Assembly (NCBI RefSeq): GCF_014650075.1
Contig: NZ_BMUG01000006.1
Span: 248,001-312,000 of the forward strand
Length of the DNA: 64,000 nucleotides
Direction: 5' to 3'
From: Streptomyces microflavus
GTDB lineage: Bacteria; Actinomycetota; Actinomycetes; Streptomycetales; Streptomycetaceae
This document shows, piece after piece, positions 53,405 through 62,085 of the stretch. The position numbers and the translations under genes were made by a program. The notes beneath the pieces are model-generated. The model was not told where the DNA came from and did no database searches. It worked only from the letters and a program-made list of their open reading frames with translations. Every line of letters begins with the position of its first letter. The first letter of the stretch is position 1.

Positions 53405-54019
53405 TCAGACGCCGTACGCTCCCGGCCACGGTCCCGGAGTCGCCACGTCCGGCTCCAGCTCGGTCTTCGTGTCGAAGAGCCGGAAGCCCCGCCGCAGATA
53501 GTTGTCCATCGCGTACGGGCCGTCCTTGGAGCACGTGTGCAGCCACACCCGCTCCGTCCGCGGCCGCTCGGGCCACCGCTCCGCCAGGTCCCAGGCGCGC
53601 GCCACCCCGTACGAGAGGAGGTGGCCGCCGATCCGCCGCCCCCGGAAGGCCGGGATCAGCCCGAAGTACATGATCTCGACCACGCCGTCGTCCTGCGGGT
53701 CCAGCTCCACGTACCCGGCCGGCGTCCCGTTCACGTACGCCACCCAGGTCTCCGCCCCCGGCCGCTCCAGGGCCTCCTGCCACTGCGCGTACGTCAGCGC
53801 CAGCCGGTCGGTCCACCGGATGTCGCCGCCCACGGCGGAGTAGAGGAAGCGGCTGAACTCCGGCAGCACCACCTCGGACCGGACGATCCGTACATCGCCC
53901 TCCGGCGCGGTGGCGGGCCGCAGATCGGCGGGCGAGGTCTGCTCCAGCGACCAGACCGTCACCTCGGTCACCTCGGGCGCTTCGGTGGTGGCTGCGGGGG
54001 GCTGCACGGGGTTGCTCAT
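53405..54019 (-). CDS. GNAT-family N-acetyltransferase
   Basis: This 204-residue protein has a GNAT core at about 95-185: VAYVNGTPAGYVELD, VEIMYFGLIPAFRGRRIGGHLL (acetyl-CoA loop RGRRIG) and RVWLHTCSKDGPYAMDNYLRRGF. An N-terminal extension of about 50 polar residues is poorly conserved. The substrate is unknown. It lies upstream of the sir leader on the same strand, separated by 197 bp. ATG 54019 was taken as start; TTTTCT further upstream is only a weak promoter match. Confidence 0.85.
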   Translation of the reverse strand: MSNPVQPPAATTEAPEVTEVTVWSLEQTSPADLRPATAPEGDVRIVRSEVVLPEFSRFLYSAVGGDIRWTDRLALTYAQWQEALERPGAETWVAYVNGTPAGYVELDPQDDGVVEIMYFGLIPAFRGRRIGGHLLSYGVARAWDLAERWPERPRTERVWLHTCSKDGPYAMDNYLRRGFRLFDTKTELEPDVATPGPWPGAYGV

Positions 54020-54092
54020 GGCCGCCAGAAAACCATGCCGCCGCCCACCGGTGCACAGCGGGCCCGCCCGCCGGCCCGCCCATCGCCCCCGG

Positions 54093-55385
54093 TCAGGCCT
54101 GTGCCGCCCCCCGCCGCGCCCCCGTCACCACCGGCGCCTTCGAGTGCGGCAACAGGTCGGCGGGGTGCTCCGGCCGGACCACCTCCACCTCGACCCCCTC
54201 CCCGAAGCGGTACGGGCGGTGCGCCAGCACCTCCGCCAGATGGCGCCGGAGCCGGGAGACCTCGGCCCGTACGGTCACCGTCCGGGTCGCGTCGCCGAAG
54301 ATGTCCTGCGCCAGCTCGGAGGCCGTACGCCCCTCCCGGTGCACCGCCAGCGCGTACAGCAGCTCCGCGTGGCGCGGCGAGAGCCGCTGCGTCGAGGTGC
54401 CCAGCGGGCCCACCAGATGCACGGCCAGCGCCCGCGGCCGGCTCAGGTCGAGCACCACCCGGCGCGGCGCCCCCTCCGCCGTGCTGTCCGACACCTGCAC
54501 CAGCCAGCCGCCCGGCAGCGGCTCCACCCGGCACATGCCGAGCGAGGGCAGCCACACCCGGCCCGCCCGCAGCGACTTCGGCAGCGGCAGCCGGTCCACC
54601 GGCGGCATCCCCGTCACCGCCGCCAGCCAGCCGTGCGTGTCCACCGCCAGCGCCCGGCCCCCCAGCCGGCACAGGATCGGCGCCGCCACCGCGCGCAGCC
54701 GTTCGATCGCCACCAGGTGACGGGTGCGGATCTCGCCCTCGGCGAGCCGCGCCACCGAGTCCACCAGGGCCAGCGTCGCCGGATGGAAGGTGGAGGCCGG
54801 GCCGCTGATGTCGACGATGCCCACCAGCCGCCCGTCGCGCGGGTCACGGACCGGAGCCGCCGCGCAGGTCCAGTTGTGCAGGGCCCGGATGAAGTGCTCC
54901 GCCGAGTGGACCTGGATGGGTGCGCGGGCGGCCAGCGCCGTACCGATCGCGTTGGTCCCCGTCGCCTCCTCCGCCCAGGCGGCCCCCTCCTCCAGGCAGA
55001 TGTCGTGGGCCCGGTGGAGCACCCCGGAGTTGCCCTGGCGCCACAGCACCCGGCCCTCCACATCGGTGACCACCATGATCTGCTGCGCCGCGTCGGCGAT
55101 GGACGCGAGCCCCGCCCGCAGCAGCGGCATCACCTCGCCGAGCACCGTGCTGTGCCGCCGGTGCTCGATCTCCTCCACCTGCAGCAGCTCGCTCGAAGGC
55201 GACTGCTCGGGGTCGATGCCACTGCGCACCACCCGGTCCCAGGAGGCGTTGATCTCCGCCCGCGGGGCGACGGAGGACCGCTCGCCCGCCAGCCGGGCCT
55301 CCCTGGCCCGGTGCATCAGCCGGGCCGCGCGGTCGGCCTCGCGGCCGATCACCCGCACCCCTGCGGCAGAACGCTGCTCGCTCAT
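54093..55385 (-). CDS. GAF-domain transcriptional regulator, AcoR-like N-terminus
   Basis: This 430-residue protein begins with an AcoR-type signal module: RAEINASWDRVVRSGIDPEQ, then a GAF-like domain (about 90-220) with QIMVVTDVEGRVLWRQG and WAEEATGTNAIGTALA. It lacks the sigma-54 AAA+ domain of true AcoR. The C-terminal 90 residues (LSPRHAELLYALAVHREGRTASELAQ, VTVRAEVSRLRRHL) form a winged helix for DNA binding. Such regulators in actinobacteria often control aldehyde or alcohol dehydrogenase genes, none of which is adjacent. A double TTGCAA palindrome 92 bp upstream suggests autoregulation. Confidence 0.85.
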   Translation of the reverse strand: MSEQRSAAGVRVIGREADRAARLMHRAREARLAGERSSVAPRAEINASWDRVVRSGIDPEQSPSSELLQVEEIEHRRHSTVLGEVMPLLRAGLASIADAAQQIMVVTDVEGRVLWRQGNSGVLHRAHDICLEEGAAWAEEATGTNAIGTALAARAPIQVHSAEHFIRALHNWTCAAAPVRDPRDGRLVGIVDISGPASTFHPATLALVDSVARLAEGEIRTRHLVAIERLRAVAAPILCRLGGRALAVDTHGWLAAVTGMPPVDRLPLPKSLRAGRVWLPSLGMCRVEPLPGGWLVQVSDSTAEGAPRRVVLDLSRPRALAVHLVGPLGTSTQRLSPRHAELLYALAVHREGRTASELAQDIFGDATRTVTVRAEVSRLRRHLAEVLAHRPYRFGEGVEVEVVRPEHPADLLPHSKAPVVTGARRGAAQA

Positions 55386-55476
55386 GGTCCCCACCCGTTC
55401 CCCCCGAAACACTCCGCGCTCTGGCGGCCCCATCCTGCCGCTGCCCGGCCAACCCCACCTGGCAGTCCACACAATG

Positions 55477-55494
55477 GTTGCAACCCTTTGCAAC
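55477..55494. promoter_or_regulatory. Double palindrome GTTGCAA-CCCT-TTGCAAC
   Basis: Perfect seven-base arms lie 92 bp upstream of the GAF regulator start. Each arm contains the self-complementary TTGCAA, and the two TTGCAA cores are 10 bp apart, so they sit on the same face of the helix. This is a strong operator candidate for the adjacent regulator. Confidence 0.6.
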
Positions 55495-55638
55495 TCTGGC
55501 GATGCCCCGCCGAACCGTACGAGAGTGGCAGCGTGCCGTACGCCGGGCCCGTGTCCGGCGTTCGGCACGGTTCAAGCATGGAGGGTGGTGCCGTGTCGGC
55601 GCAGCACCACCCTCCGTCGCTTGCCTCCGGCCCGGCGA

Positions 55639-57276
55639 CTACTCCGCGACCGGCCGGGCCCGCGCCACCACCGAGGCCAGATCCAGACTGTGCGGCAGCG
55701 TCCCGAACGCCGTGCCCCAGTCCCGGCCCAGCCGCGAGGCGCAGAACGCGTCGGAGACCTCCGGCGGCGCCCACCGCACCAGCAGCGAACCCTGGAGCAC
55801 CAGCGCCATCCGCTCCACCAGCCGCCGTGCCCGCGCCTCGATGCCCTCCAGGTCCGCCAGCTCGGTCAGCAGGTCCTTGATCGCCGCGTCCAGCCGGTGA
55901 TCGGCCCCGCGCGCCTTCCCGACCTCCCGCAGGAACGCGTCGAGGGCCTGCGGCTCCCGCTGGAGCGCCCGCAGCACATCCAGCGCCTGTACGTTGCCCG
56001 AGCCCTCCCAGATCGAGTTGAGCGGCGCCTCACGCAGCAGCCGGGGCATCCCGGACTCCTCCACGTACCCGTTGCCGCCCAGGCACTCCAGCGCCTCACC
56101 GACGACCGGGGTACAGCGCTTGGTCACCCAGTACTTGGCGGCGGGCACCGCGATCCGCAGGAACGCCCGCTCCTCCTCGGTGTCCGTGTCGTACGCCGAG
56201 GCCAGCCGCATCGCCAGGACGGTCGCCGCCTCCGACTCCAGCGCCAGATCGGCCAGCACGTTGCGCATCAGCGGCTTGTCGATCAGCAGCCCGCCGAACG
56301 CACTGCGGTAGGTGGCGTGGTGGATCGCCTGCGCCACCGCCTGCCGCATCAGCGCCGCCGAACCCACCACGCAGTCCAGCCGGGTGGCCGCCACCATCTC
56401 GATGATGGTGCGCACCCCACGCCCCTCCTCGCCGACCCGGCGGGCCCAGGTCCCGTCGAACTCGACCTCGCCGGAGGCGTTGGACTTGTTGCCCAGCTTG
56501 TCCTTCAGCCGCTGGATCGCGAACACGTTGCGCGTACCGTCGGGCAGCGCGCGCGGAACCAGGAAGCACGTCAGCCCGCCCGGCGCCTGCGCCAGCACGA
56601 GGAACCCGTCCGACATCGGCGCCGAACAGAACCACTTGTGCCCGGTGAGCAGATACTCGCCCTCCCCGGAGAGAGGCTCCGCCCGCGTCGTGTTGGACCG
56701 CACATCGGTGCCGCCCTGCTTCTCCGTCATGCCCATCCCGAAGAGCACCCCGGCCTTCTCCGGCGCGGGCCGCAGCCCCTCCTCGTAGACGTACGAGGTC
56801 AGCTTCGGCTCCCACTCGGCGGCCAGCACCGGGTCGGTCCGCAGCGCGGGCACCGCGGCGTGCGTCATCGAGAGCGGGCAGCCGTGCCCCGCCTCGGCCT
56901 GCGTCCAGACCAGGAACCCGGCCGCACGCCGGACATGACCGGCCGGACGGCCCCAGGCGTCGGTCAGCCCGGCGGCGACCGCGTGCCCCAGGAGCCGGTG
57001 CCAGGACGGATGGAACTCCACTTCGTCGATCCGGTTCCCATACCGGTCATGGGTGCGCAGAACGGGCGGATGCTCGTTGGCCTGCGCACCCCACTCCTGG
57101 GCCTGCGCCGAACCCGCGGCCCGCCCGAGCGCCCCGAGTTCCTCCTGTGCCCCGGGCAGAACGCCCGGCTCGATGTGCCGCTCGACGGCCTCGGACAGGG
57201 CCCTGTCGGCGGTGTAGACGTCATAGCCGACCAGCGGCGGAACCTGATTGGTCACTGTGTGGGTGGTGGCTGCCAT
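55639..57276 (-). CDS. Acyl-CoA dehydrogenase, AidB-like
   Basis: This 545-residue flavoprotein matches the AidB group in length (E. coli AidB 541) and motifs: GFLVWTQAEAGHGCPLSMTHA, FGMGMTEKQGGTDVRSN (FAD/substrate loop), GHKWFCSAPMSDGFLVLAQ and the diagnostic LNSIWEGSGNVQALDVLRAL near the C-terminus. AidB is induced by alkylation and binds DNA; its true substrate is uncertain, and isovaleryl-CoA activity has been reported. ATG 57276 is six bases after a TACCGT box on the minus strand, with no ribosome site. It is divergent from the BrkB-like gene with only 17 bp between the start codons. Confidence 0.9.
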   Translation of the reverse strand: MAATTHTVTNQVPPLVGYDVYTADRALSEAVERHIEPGVLPGAQEELGALGRAAGSAQAQEWGAQANEHPPVLRTHDRYGNRIDEVEFHPSWHRLLGHAVAAGLTDAWGRPAGHVRRAAGFLVWTQAEAGHGCPLSMTHAAVPALRTDPVLAAEWEPKLTSYVYEEGLRPAPEKAGVLFGMGMTEKQGGTDVRSNTTRAEPLSGEGEYLLTGHKWFCSAPMSDGFLVLAQAPGGLTCFLVPRALPDGTRNVFAIQRLKDKLGNKSNASGEVEFDGTWARRVGEEGRGVRTIIEMVAATRLDCVVGSAALMRQAVAQAIHHATYRSAFGGLLIDKPLMRNVLADLALESEAATVLAMRLASAYDTDTEEERAFLRIAVPAAKYWVTKRCTPVVGEALECLGGNGYVEESGMPRLLREAPLNSIWEGSGNVQALDVLRALQREPQALDAFLREVGKARGADHRLDAAIKDLLTELADLEGIEARARRLVERMALVLQGSLLVRWAPPEVSDAFCASRLGRDWGTAFGTLPHSLDLASVVARARPVAE

Positions 57277-57293
57277 GCCGATACGGTAAGGAG
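57277..57293. promoter_or_regulatory. Symmetric divergent leaderless promoter
   Basis: Between ATG 57276 (minus) and GTG 57294 (plus) there are only 17 bases. TACGGT (57282-57287) reads as a -10 box for the plus gene and TACCGT (57288-57283) for the minus gene. They overlap by five bases, and both end six bases before their start codon. This matches the TANNNT spacing of leaderless actinobacterial genes on both strands. Confidence 0.6.
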
Positions 57294-58514
57294 GTGCAGG
57301 CAGCAAATGAAACACCCGAGCGGCCACCGGGCCGGCTCCACCGGGCCAGAGTCCTCTACCGCAACGTCTCCAAGCGGCGGATGGCGTGGCAGTTGCTCAA
57401 GGACACCGTCAACTCGTGCATCGAGTACCGGATCCTCGGGCTGGCGGCCGAGGCGGCGTTCTTCACCCTGCTCTCCCTGCCGCCGCTGCTGCTCGGCATG
57501 ATCGGGCTGCTCGGTTACGTCGACGAGTGGACGACCACCACCACGGTCGCCTCCATCGAGCGCAACATCCTCTCGGCCTCGCAGACCGTGCTCTCCGAGC
57601 GCGGGGTCAACGACTTCGCCAAACCGCTGCTGGCCGACGTCACCACCGGCGCCCGCCCCGACATCATCTCCATCGGCTTCGCCATCGCCCTGTGGTCCGG
57701 CTCCCGCGCGGTGAACGTCTTCATCGACACCATCACCGTCATGTACGGCCTCGACGGCCACCGCGGCATCGTCAAGACCCGGCTGCTCGCCTTCCTGCTG
57801 TACGTCGTCGCCCTGCTGCTGGGCGCGGTGGTGCTGCCGCTGCTCGTCGTCGGCCCCGACCGGGTGGTCGAGTTCGTGCCCTGGGGCACCGAGGTCATCG
57901 CCGTCCTCTACTGGCCGCTGGTCATACTGCTGACCATCGCGTTCCTCACGACGCTCTACCACGTGTCCGTCCCCGTGCGATCGCCCTGGATCGAGGACGT
58001 CCCCGGCGCGCTCGTGGCGCTCGGGATGTGGGTGCTCGGCAGCTTCCTGCTGCGGATCTACCTCACCAACACCGTCGAAGGCCCCACGATCTACGGCTCC
58101 TTGGCGGCGCCCATCGCCGTCCTGCTGTGGATCGGTATCTCGGCCTTCGCCGTCCTGGTCGGCGCCGCGGTCAACGCGGCCATCGACCATGTGTGGCCCT
58201 CGCTCGCCACCGCCGCCGCCCGCGAGGCCACCGAACGCGTCCGGGCTGCGCAGGCAGCCGAGTTCGTCGCCCGGACCCGTCCGGCCTGGGAGGCCGCGAA
58301 CGACGACGAGGACGACGAGGACGACGGCCCGGCCTACATGCCCTCGGAGTTCCCGGAGCGCTGGTCCCGCTTCCTGCCGCCCGACGACGTCAAGTCGCGG
58401 CTCCAGTCGACCTGGGAGAAGGAGCCCAAGGAGACCAAGGGCAGCAGGGAGAGCAACACCTCGGGCAGGGAGTCCGGGCACTCCCGGGACAACTCCGGAC
58501 CGCCCCCCGCGTGA
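57294..58514 (+). CDS. YihY/BrkB-family membrane protein
   Basis: This 406-residue protein has six membrane segments across about 40-310: AAEAAFFTLLSLPPLLLGMIG, then ISIGFAIALWSGSRAVNVFIDTI-like (motif SRAVNVFIDT), LLAFLLYVVALLLGAVVLP, VLYWPLVILLTIAFLTTLYH, ALVALGMWVLGSFLLRIYL and APIAVLLWIGISAFAVLVGA. The C-terminal 90 residues are cytosolic, acidic (DDEDDEDD) and then Ser/Lys-rich. The function in the family is unsettled; it is not an RNase. GTG 57294 fits the leaderless promoter, while ATG 57381 would cut into the conserved N-terminus. Confidence 0.85.
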   Translation: MQAANETPERPPGRLHRARVLYRNVSKRRMAWQLLKDTVNSCIEYRILGLAAEAAFFTLLSLPPLLLGMIGLLGYVDEWTTTTTVASIERNILSASQTVLSERGVNDFAKPLLADVTTGARPDIISIGFAIALWSGSRAVNVFIDTITVMYGLDGHRGIVKTRLLAFLLYVVALLLGAVVLPLLVVGPDRVVEFVPWGTEVIAVLYWPLVILLTIAFLTTLYHVSVPVRSPWIEDVPGALVALGMWVLGSFLLRIYLTNTVEGPTIYGSLAAPIAVLLWIGISAFAVLVGAAVNAAIDHVWPSLATAAAREATERVRAAQAAEFVARTRPAWEAANDDEDDEDDGPAYMPSEFPERWSRFLPPDDVKSRLQSTWEKEPKETKGSRESNTSGRESGHSRDNSGPPPA

Positions 58515-58534
58515 CCCCGCGCTAGCGTGGAGAC

Positions 58535-59306
58535 ATGCCCCAGGAACGCCCGCGCTACCAGGAACGGCCCTCCCGGCTGCCCGGTGCCGTCGTCTGGACC
58601 TGGGACGCCCCCGAAGGCCCGCCGACGGCTCCCCGGTCCGTGCTGCCCGACGGCTGCATGGACCTGATCTGGACCGGCGGCCGCATCGTCGTCGCCGGGC
58701 CGGACACCCACGCCTTCGAAGTGGACCCGGAGAACCGGGGCTCCTGCGCCGCGATCCGGTTCGCCCCCGGCACCGCGCCCGTCCTCCTCGGCGTACCGGC
58801 GTCCCTGCTGCGTGACCACCGGGCCGACCTCGCCGACCTCTGGCCCTCCCCGGCCGTACGCCGCCTCACCGAGCGGATCGACGAGGCCTCCGACCCCGCA
58901 GCGGCCCTGGAACACTTCGCCCTGGACCGGATCGCCGACACCGGGCCCCCGGGACCCGCGAACGGTCGCCGTAGCGGAGGGACTGCGCCGGGGCCGCTCC
59001 GTCGCCGCGACGGCGGCGGAGGCCGGACTCGGCGCCCGCCAGCTCCACCGCCGCTCCCTGGCCGCCTTCGGCTACGGCCCCAAGACGCTGGCCCGGATCC
59101 TCCGCCTCCAGCGCGCCCTGGAACTCATCCGCACCGGCCTCCCGTACGCCGAAGCGGCCTGCACGGCAGGCTGCACCGACCAGGCCCACCTCGCCCGCGA
59201 GATGCGCGACCTGGCCGGCACGACCCTCGGGGCCTACTTCGGGGCGGGGGACGCGGACGCGAACAGCGAAACCCCGCAGCCGTCCGGGTCCAGCACCACC
59301 GCATAG
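58535..59306 (+). pseudogene. AraC-family regulator with a +1 frameshift
   Basis: The N-terminal ligand domain is read from ATG 58535 (PDGCMDLIWTGGRIVVAGPD, then VPASLLRDHRADLADLW) to about 58945. The HTH part continues in another frame to TAG at 59306 (RSVAATAAEAGLGARQLHRR, FGYGPKTLARILRLQRAL, GCTDQAHLAREMRDLAG). The switch lies at the C run 58946-58950; removing one C restores a single 256-residue protein. It is therefore either a sequencing error, a true frameshift mutation or programmed slippage. TAGCGT is six bases before ATG, consistent with leaderless expression. The last 73 bp overlap a convergent VOC gene. Confidence 0.78.
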
Positions 59307-59638
59307 CGCTGCCCCCACACCGCGTCCCACGGCTTCAGGTGCCCGGCGTACCCGGCACCGGTCAGCTCCGCGTACAGCGCGTCCACCTCCGCCGGGCTGT
59401 CGCAGACGAACGCCAGCCCCAGCCGCTCGCCGCCCGCCGGGCGCTCCCAGCTCGGGTCGAACGAGAGGATGACGTCCTCGGTGTCCCACAGCAGCCGCTG
59501 CCCGCCCGGCAGGACCACCTCCACATGCGGGGCGGACTCCGCCCCGGCCGGGATGTCGAGACCGAGCCTGCGGTAGAAGGCGAGCGAGGCCGCCAGGTCG
59601 GCCGTGATGATGCTGATCGCGTCGAGTCGTGGAGTCAT
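59234..59638 (-). CDS. VOC-fold (glyoxalase-like) protein
   Basis: This 134-residue protein has a VOC fold: LDAISIITADLAASLAFYRRLGLD at the N-terminus, HVEVVLPGGQRLLWDTED, and the final YAVVLDPDGCGVSLFA. Typical metal-ligand positions are not all filled, so it may bind rather than transform its ligand. ATG 59638 lies six bases after TACGGT on the minus strand, without a ribosome site. It converges with and overlaps the AraC gene, a common AraC-VOC neighbourhood. A perfect 28-bp palindrome lies 40 bp upstream. Confidence 0.85.
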   Translation of the reverse strand: MTPRLDAISIITADLAASLAFYRRLGLDIPAGAESAPHVEVVLPGGQRLLWDTEDVILSFDPSWERPAGGERLGLAFVCDSPAEVDALYAELTGAGYAGHLKPWDAVWGQRYAVVLDPDGCGVSLFASASPAPK

Positions 59639-59677
59639 GGAACGACCGTAGCCACCGGGCCTCCCCACGGTCTTGTA

Positions 59678-59705
59678 CGAATCGGACGCGCGCGCGTCCG
59701 ATTCG
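59678..59705. promoter_or_regulatory. Perfect 28-bp palindrome
   Basis: CGAATCGGACGCGC (59678-59691) is followed directly by its exact reverse complement (59692-59705). It lies three bases after the hydroxyacyl-CoA dehydrogenase stop and 40 bp before the VOC start on the minus strand. It may act as a terminator-type cruciform/hairpin without a loop spacer, or as an operator; GCGCGCGC at its centre is also Z-DNA prone. Confidence 0.75.
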
Positions 59706-59708
59706 GGA

Positions 59709-61256
59709 TCACCCCCAGCAGTCGCCCACCGGAGTCCCCGCCTCGGTCAGCGCGAGCCCCAGATCCGCCCGCTCAGTCACCCAGCGCGTCGGACGGTGGC
59801 GCGGGTCGCCCGTCGCCGCGTGCAGCGCCCGCTGGAGCTCCAGCAGCCGCCGGGCCCCGATCCGCTCGCCCCAGGCCAGCGGCCCGGCCGGATAGCCGAG
59901 CCCGGTCGTCACCGCCAGATCGATGTCGGCCGGGGTGGCGAGCGAGCGCTCCGCGATCGAGGCGCCGACCGCGACGACCGACGACAGCAGCCGCTGCGCG
60001 ACCGAGCCCGCCGTGTCCCGCACCACGGTCACGGCGTGCGGCTCGTCCGCCGCCGCCCGCGCCAGCACCGCCCGGGCGTCCCGGGCGGCCGCAGGACCGG
60101 TGGCGGCCGTCACCGCGAGGACCCGCCGCCGTCCGGCCGCGGGCAGCACCTCCACGCCCATCGTCCGCTCCGGCGGCAGCCCGCCCGCCCGGATCGCGGC
60201 GGACACCGTCGTCCCCCACCCCGGCACCAGCACCAACGCCTCCGGGGACGGCCCCGCGCCCCGCTCGACCCGGACCCCCGCCGCCTCCAGCGCACCGGCG
60301 AGCGCGTCCACGTACGACGTCGTCTCCACGGACCCGCTCGGGGCCAGGAACACCGGCCGGTCACCGTCCCCGGTCACCGCCGGCTCCGGCGCGGGACCCC
60401 CGGCGTCCTCGCCGTACGCGTACCAGCCCTGCCCGGTCTTGCGGCCGTGCAGCCCGGCCACCACCCGGTTCGGCGTCAGGTAGGACGCGCGCAGCCGGTC
60501 CTCGTACCGGAAGCCCTGCCAGATCGAGTCGATCACCGCGGCCGTGACATCGAGACCGGTCAGGTCCATCAGCTCGAACGGGCCCATCCGCAGCCCCAGC
60601 ACGTCCCGCGCGATCCGGTCGATGTCGGCGGGCCCCGCCACCGACTCCTCCAGCAGCGCGAGCGCCTCCGTCACCAGGCCGCGCCCCGCGTGGTTGACCA
60701 GGAAGCCGGGGGTGTCGGCCACGGTCACCGCCTTGTGCCCGCACCCCTCCACCAGCTCGGTCAGCGCGGCCGGGATCTCCGGCCGGGTCGCCGCGCCCGG
60801 CACCACCTCCACGATCCGCATCAGCGGCACCGGGTTGAAGAAGTGCAGCCCCGCCAGGCGCGAAGGGTCCTGGAGGGTGGCCGCGATCCGGGTCACCGAC
60901 AGGGACGAGGTGTTGGTCGCGAAGACGGCGGAGGAGGGCAGCGCCCGCTCCAGCTTCCCGAACACCTCGGCCTTGGTCCCCAGGTCCTCCCGTACGGCCT
61001 CGATGACCAGCTCCACGTCCGGCCCGGCGGCCCACGGGTCCTCCAGCGGCACCAGCCGCGCCACGGACGCGTCCCGGTCCGCCGCGGACATCCGGCCCTT
61101 GGTCACCGCCCGGTCCAGCATCGAGACGACGAACTCCACGGCGTCCTTCACCGCTTCGGCCCGTACGTCTCCCAGCTCCACGGTGTGACCCGCGCTCGCC
61201 GCCCACTGGGCGATGCCGCGGCCCATGGCCCCGGCTCCGACGATCCTGATACGCAT
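59709..61256 (-). CDS. 3-hydroxyacyl-CoA dehydrogenase with duplicated C-domain (PaaH-like)
   Basis: This 515-residue enzyme oxidises 3-hydroxyacyl-CoA with NAD+. Residues 7-12 are the NAD loop GAGAMG; catalytic Ser/His lie in TNTSSLSVTRIAA and GLHFFNPVPLMRIVEVV; the 3HCDH C-domain reads DTPGFLVNHAGRGLVTEAL and is repeated near the end (DTAGSVAQRLLSSVVAVG, then GLGYPAGPLAWGE). The double C-domain and length fit PaaH and related enzymes of phenylacetate or beta-ketoadipate-type catabolism. The GGAAGGAC site precedes ATG 61256. It follows the CoA-transferase genes after 43 bp and is co-directional with them. Confidence 0.92.
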   Translation of the reverse strand: MRIRIVGAGAMGRGIAQWAASAGHTVELGDVRAEAVKDAVEFVVSMLDRAVTKGRMSAADRDASVARLVPLEDPWAAGPDVELVIEAVREDLGTKAEVFGKLERALPSSAVFATNTSSLSVTRIAATLQDPSRLAGLHFFNPVPLMRIVEVVPGAATRPEIPAALTELVEGCGHKAVTVADTPGFLVNHAGRGLVTEALALLEESVAGPADIDRIARDVLGLRMGPFELMDLTGLDVTAAVIDSIWQGFRYEDRLRASYLTPNRVVAGLHGRKTGQGWYAYGEDAGGPAPEPAVTGDGDRPVFLAPSGSVETTSYVDALAGALEAAGVRVERGAGPSPEALVLVPGWGTTVSAAIRAGGLPPERTMGVEVLPAAGRRRVLAVTAATGPAAARDARAVLARAAADEPHAVTVVRDTAGSVAQRLLSSVVAVGASIAERSLATPADIDLAVTTGLGYPAGPLAWGERIGARRLLELQRALHAATGDPRHRPTRWVTERADLGLALTEAGTPVGDCWG

Positions 61257-61299
61257 GGCAGTTGAGGTCCTTCCGGCGGAGACGGTCATGAAGCGGTTG

Positions 61300-62085
61300 T
61301 CAGCGGAGGTAGACACGGTGGGGGTCGACATCGTCGCGCAGGAGCCGCAGCTCCGCATCCGTGGGCGGTTCCACCGTCGTGACCGCATCGGCCACCTTCA
61401 GCTCCCAGCCGGTGGCGGCCCGGACCTGCTCGACGGTGACCCCGGGGTGCACGGCCACCAGCCGCAGCTCGTCGCCCACCCCGTCGCGGGCGAGGACGCC
61501 GAGCTCGGTGATGACCCGGGTGACGCCGGCGCCGAAGGGGCGGATGCCGTCCGCGAGAGCCCGGTCGGGACCGGGCGTCGTACAGAAGTCGAGCTCTCCG
61601 GCGAAGGAGCGCGGAGTGTGGCGGCGCATCACGACGAAGACCTCCCGGGCGTTGGCCATCACCTCGACCGCGCCCCCGGAGCCCGGCAGCCGTACCGCCG
61701 GACTCGCCCACTCCCCGATCACCGAGGTGTTGAGGCTGCCCCACCGGTCGATCTGCGCGGCCCCCAGGAACCCCACGTCGATATGGCCGCCCTGGAGCAC
61801 ACAGCCGAACAGCGCGGGCATCGACAGCACCGCCTCGGCGCCCGTGATCAGCACCGCGTCCGCGATGGTCTCCGGCAGATGGGAGGGGTGCGCCCCGCAG
61901 ACCCCGGACTCGTACACCACCTCAATCTCCGGCGCGACGGTCAGATGTGCCAGCTCGGCGGCGAGCGTCGGCAGCCCGATCCCCGCGAACACGGTCCGGC
62001 GGCCCGCCAGTTCGCGCGCGGCGACGACGGAGAGCAGCTCCGACGAGGTGACGGCCCCCGTGGTCTTCGTACGCTCCTCGCTCAC
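61300..62085 (-). CDS. 3-oxoacid CoA-transferase, beta subunit
   Basis: This 261-residue protein is a beta subunit of family I CoA-transferases. The active-site glutamate lies in VVYESGVCGAHP; VFAGIGLPTLAAELAH and a GGHIDVGFLGAAQIDRWGSLN segment are typical. It moves CoA between an acyl-CoA and an oxoacid, and may serve 3-oxoadipate (PcaJ-like) or a related acid. GTG 62085 overlaps the alpha-subunit stop by four bases (GTGA). It lies between the alpha subunit and the dehydrogenase gene. Confidence 0.9.
   Translation of the reverse strand: MSEERTKTTGAVTSSELLSVVAARELAGRRTVFAGIGLPTLAAELAHLTVAPEIEVVYESGVCGAHPSHLPETIADAVLITGAEAVLSMPALFGCVLQGGHIDVGFLGAAQIDRWGSLNTSVIGEWASPAVRLPGSGGAVEVMANAREVFVVMRRHTPRSFAGELDFCTTPGPDRALADGIRPFGAGVTRVITELGVLARDGVGDELRLVAVHPGVTVEQVRAATGWELKVADAVTTVEPPTDAELRLLRDDVDPHRVYLR

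Noticed and set aside
54724..57501. Long plus-strand open frame opposite the GAF regulator and AidB-like gene
   Set aside because: It has no recognisable domain and lies antisense to two genes with intact catalytic or binding motifs.
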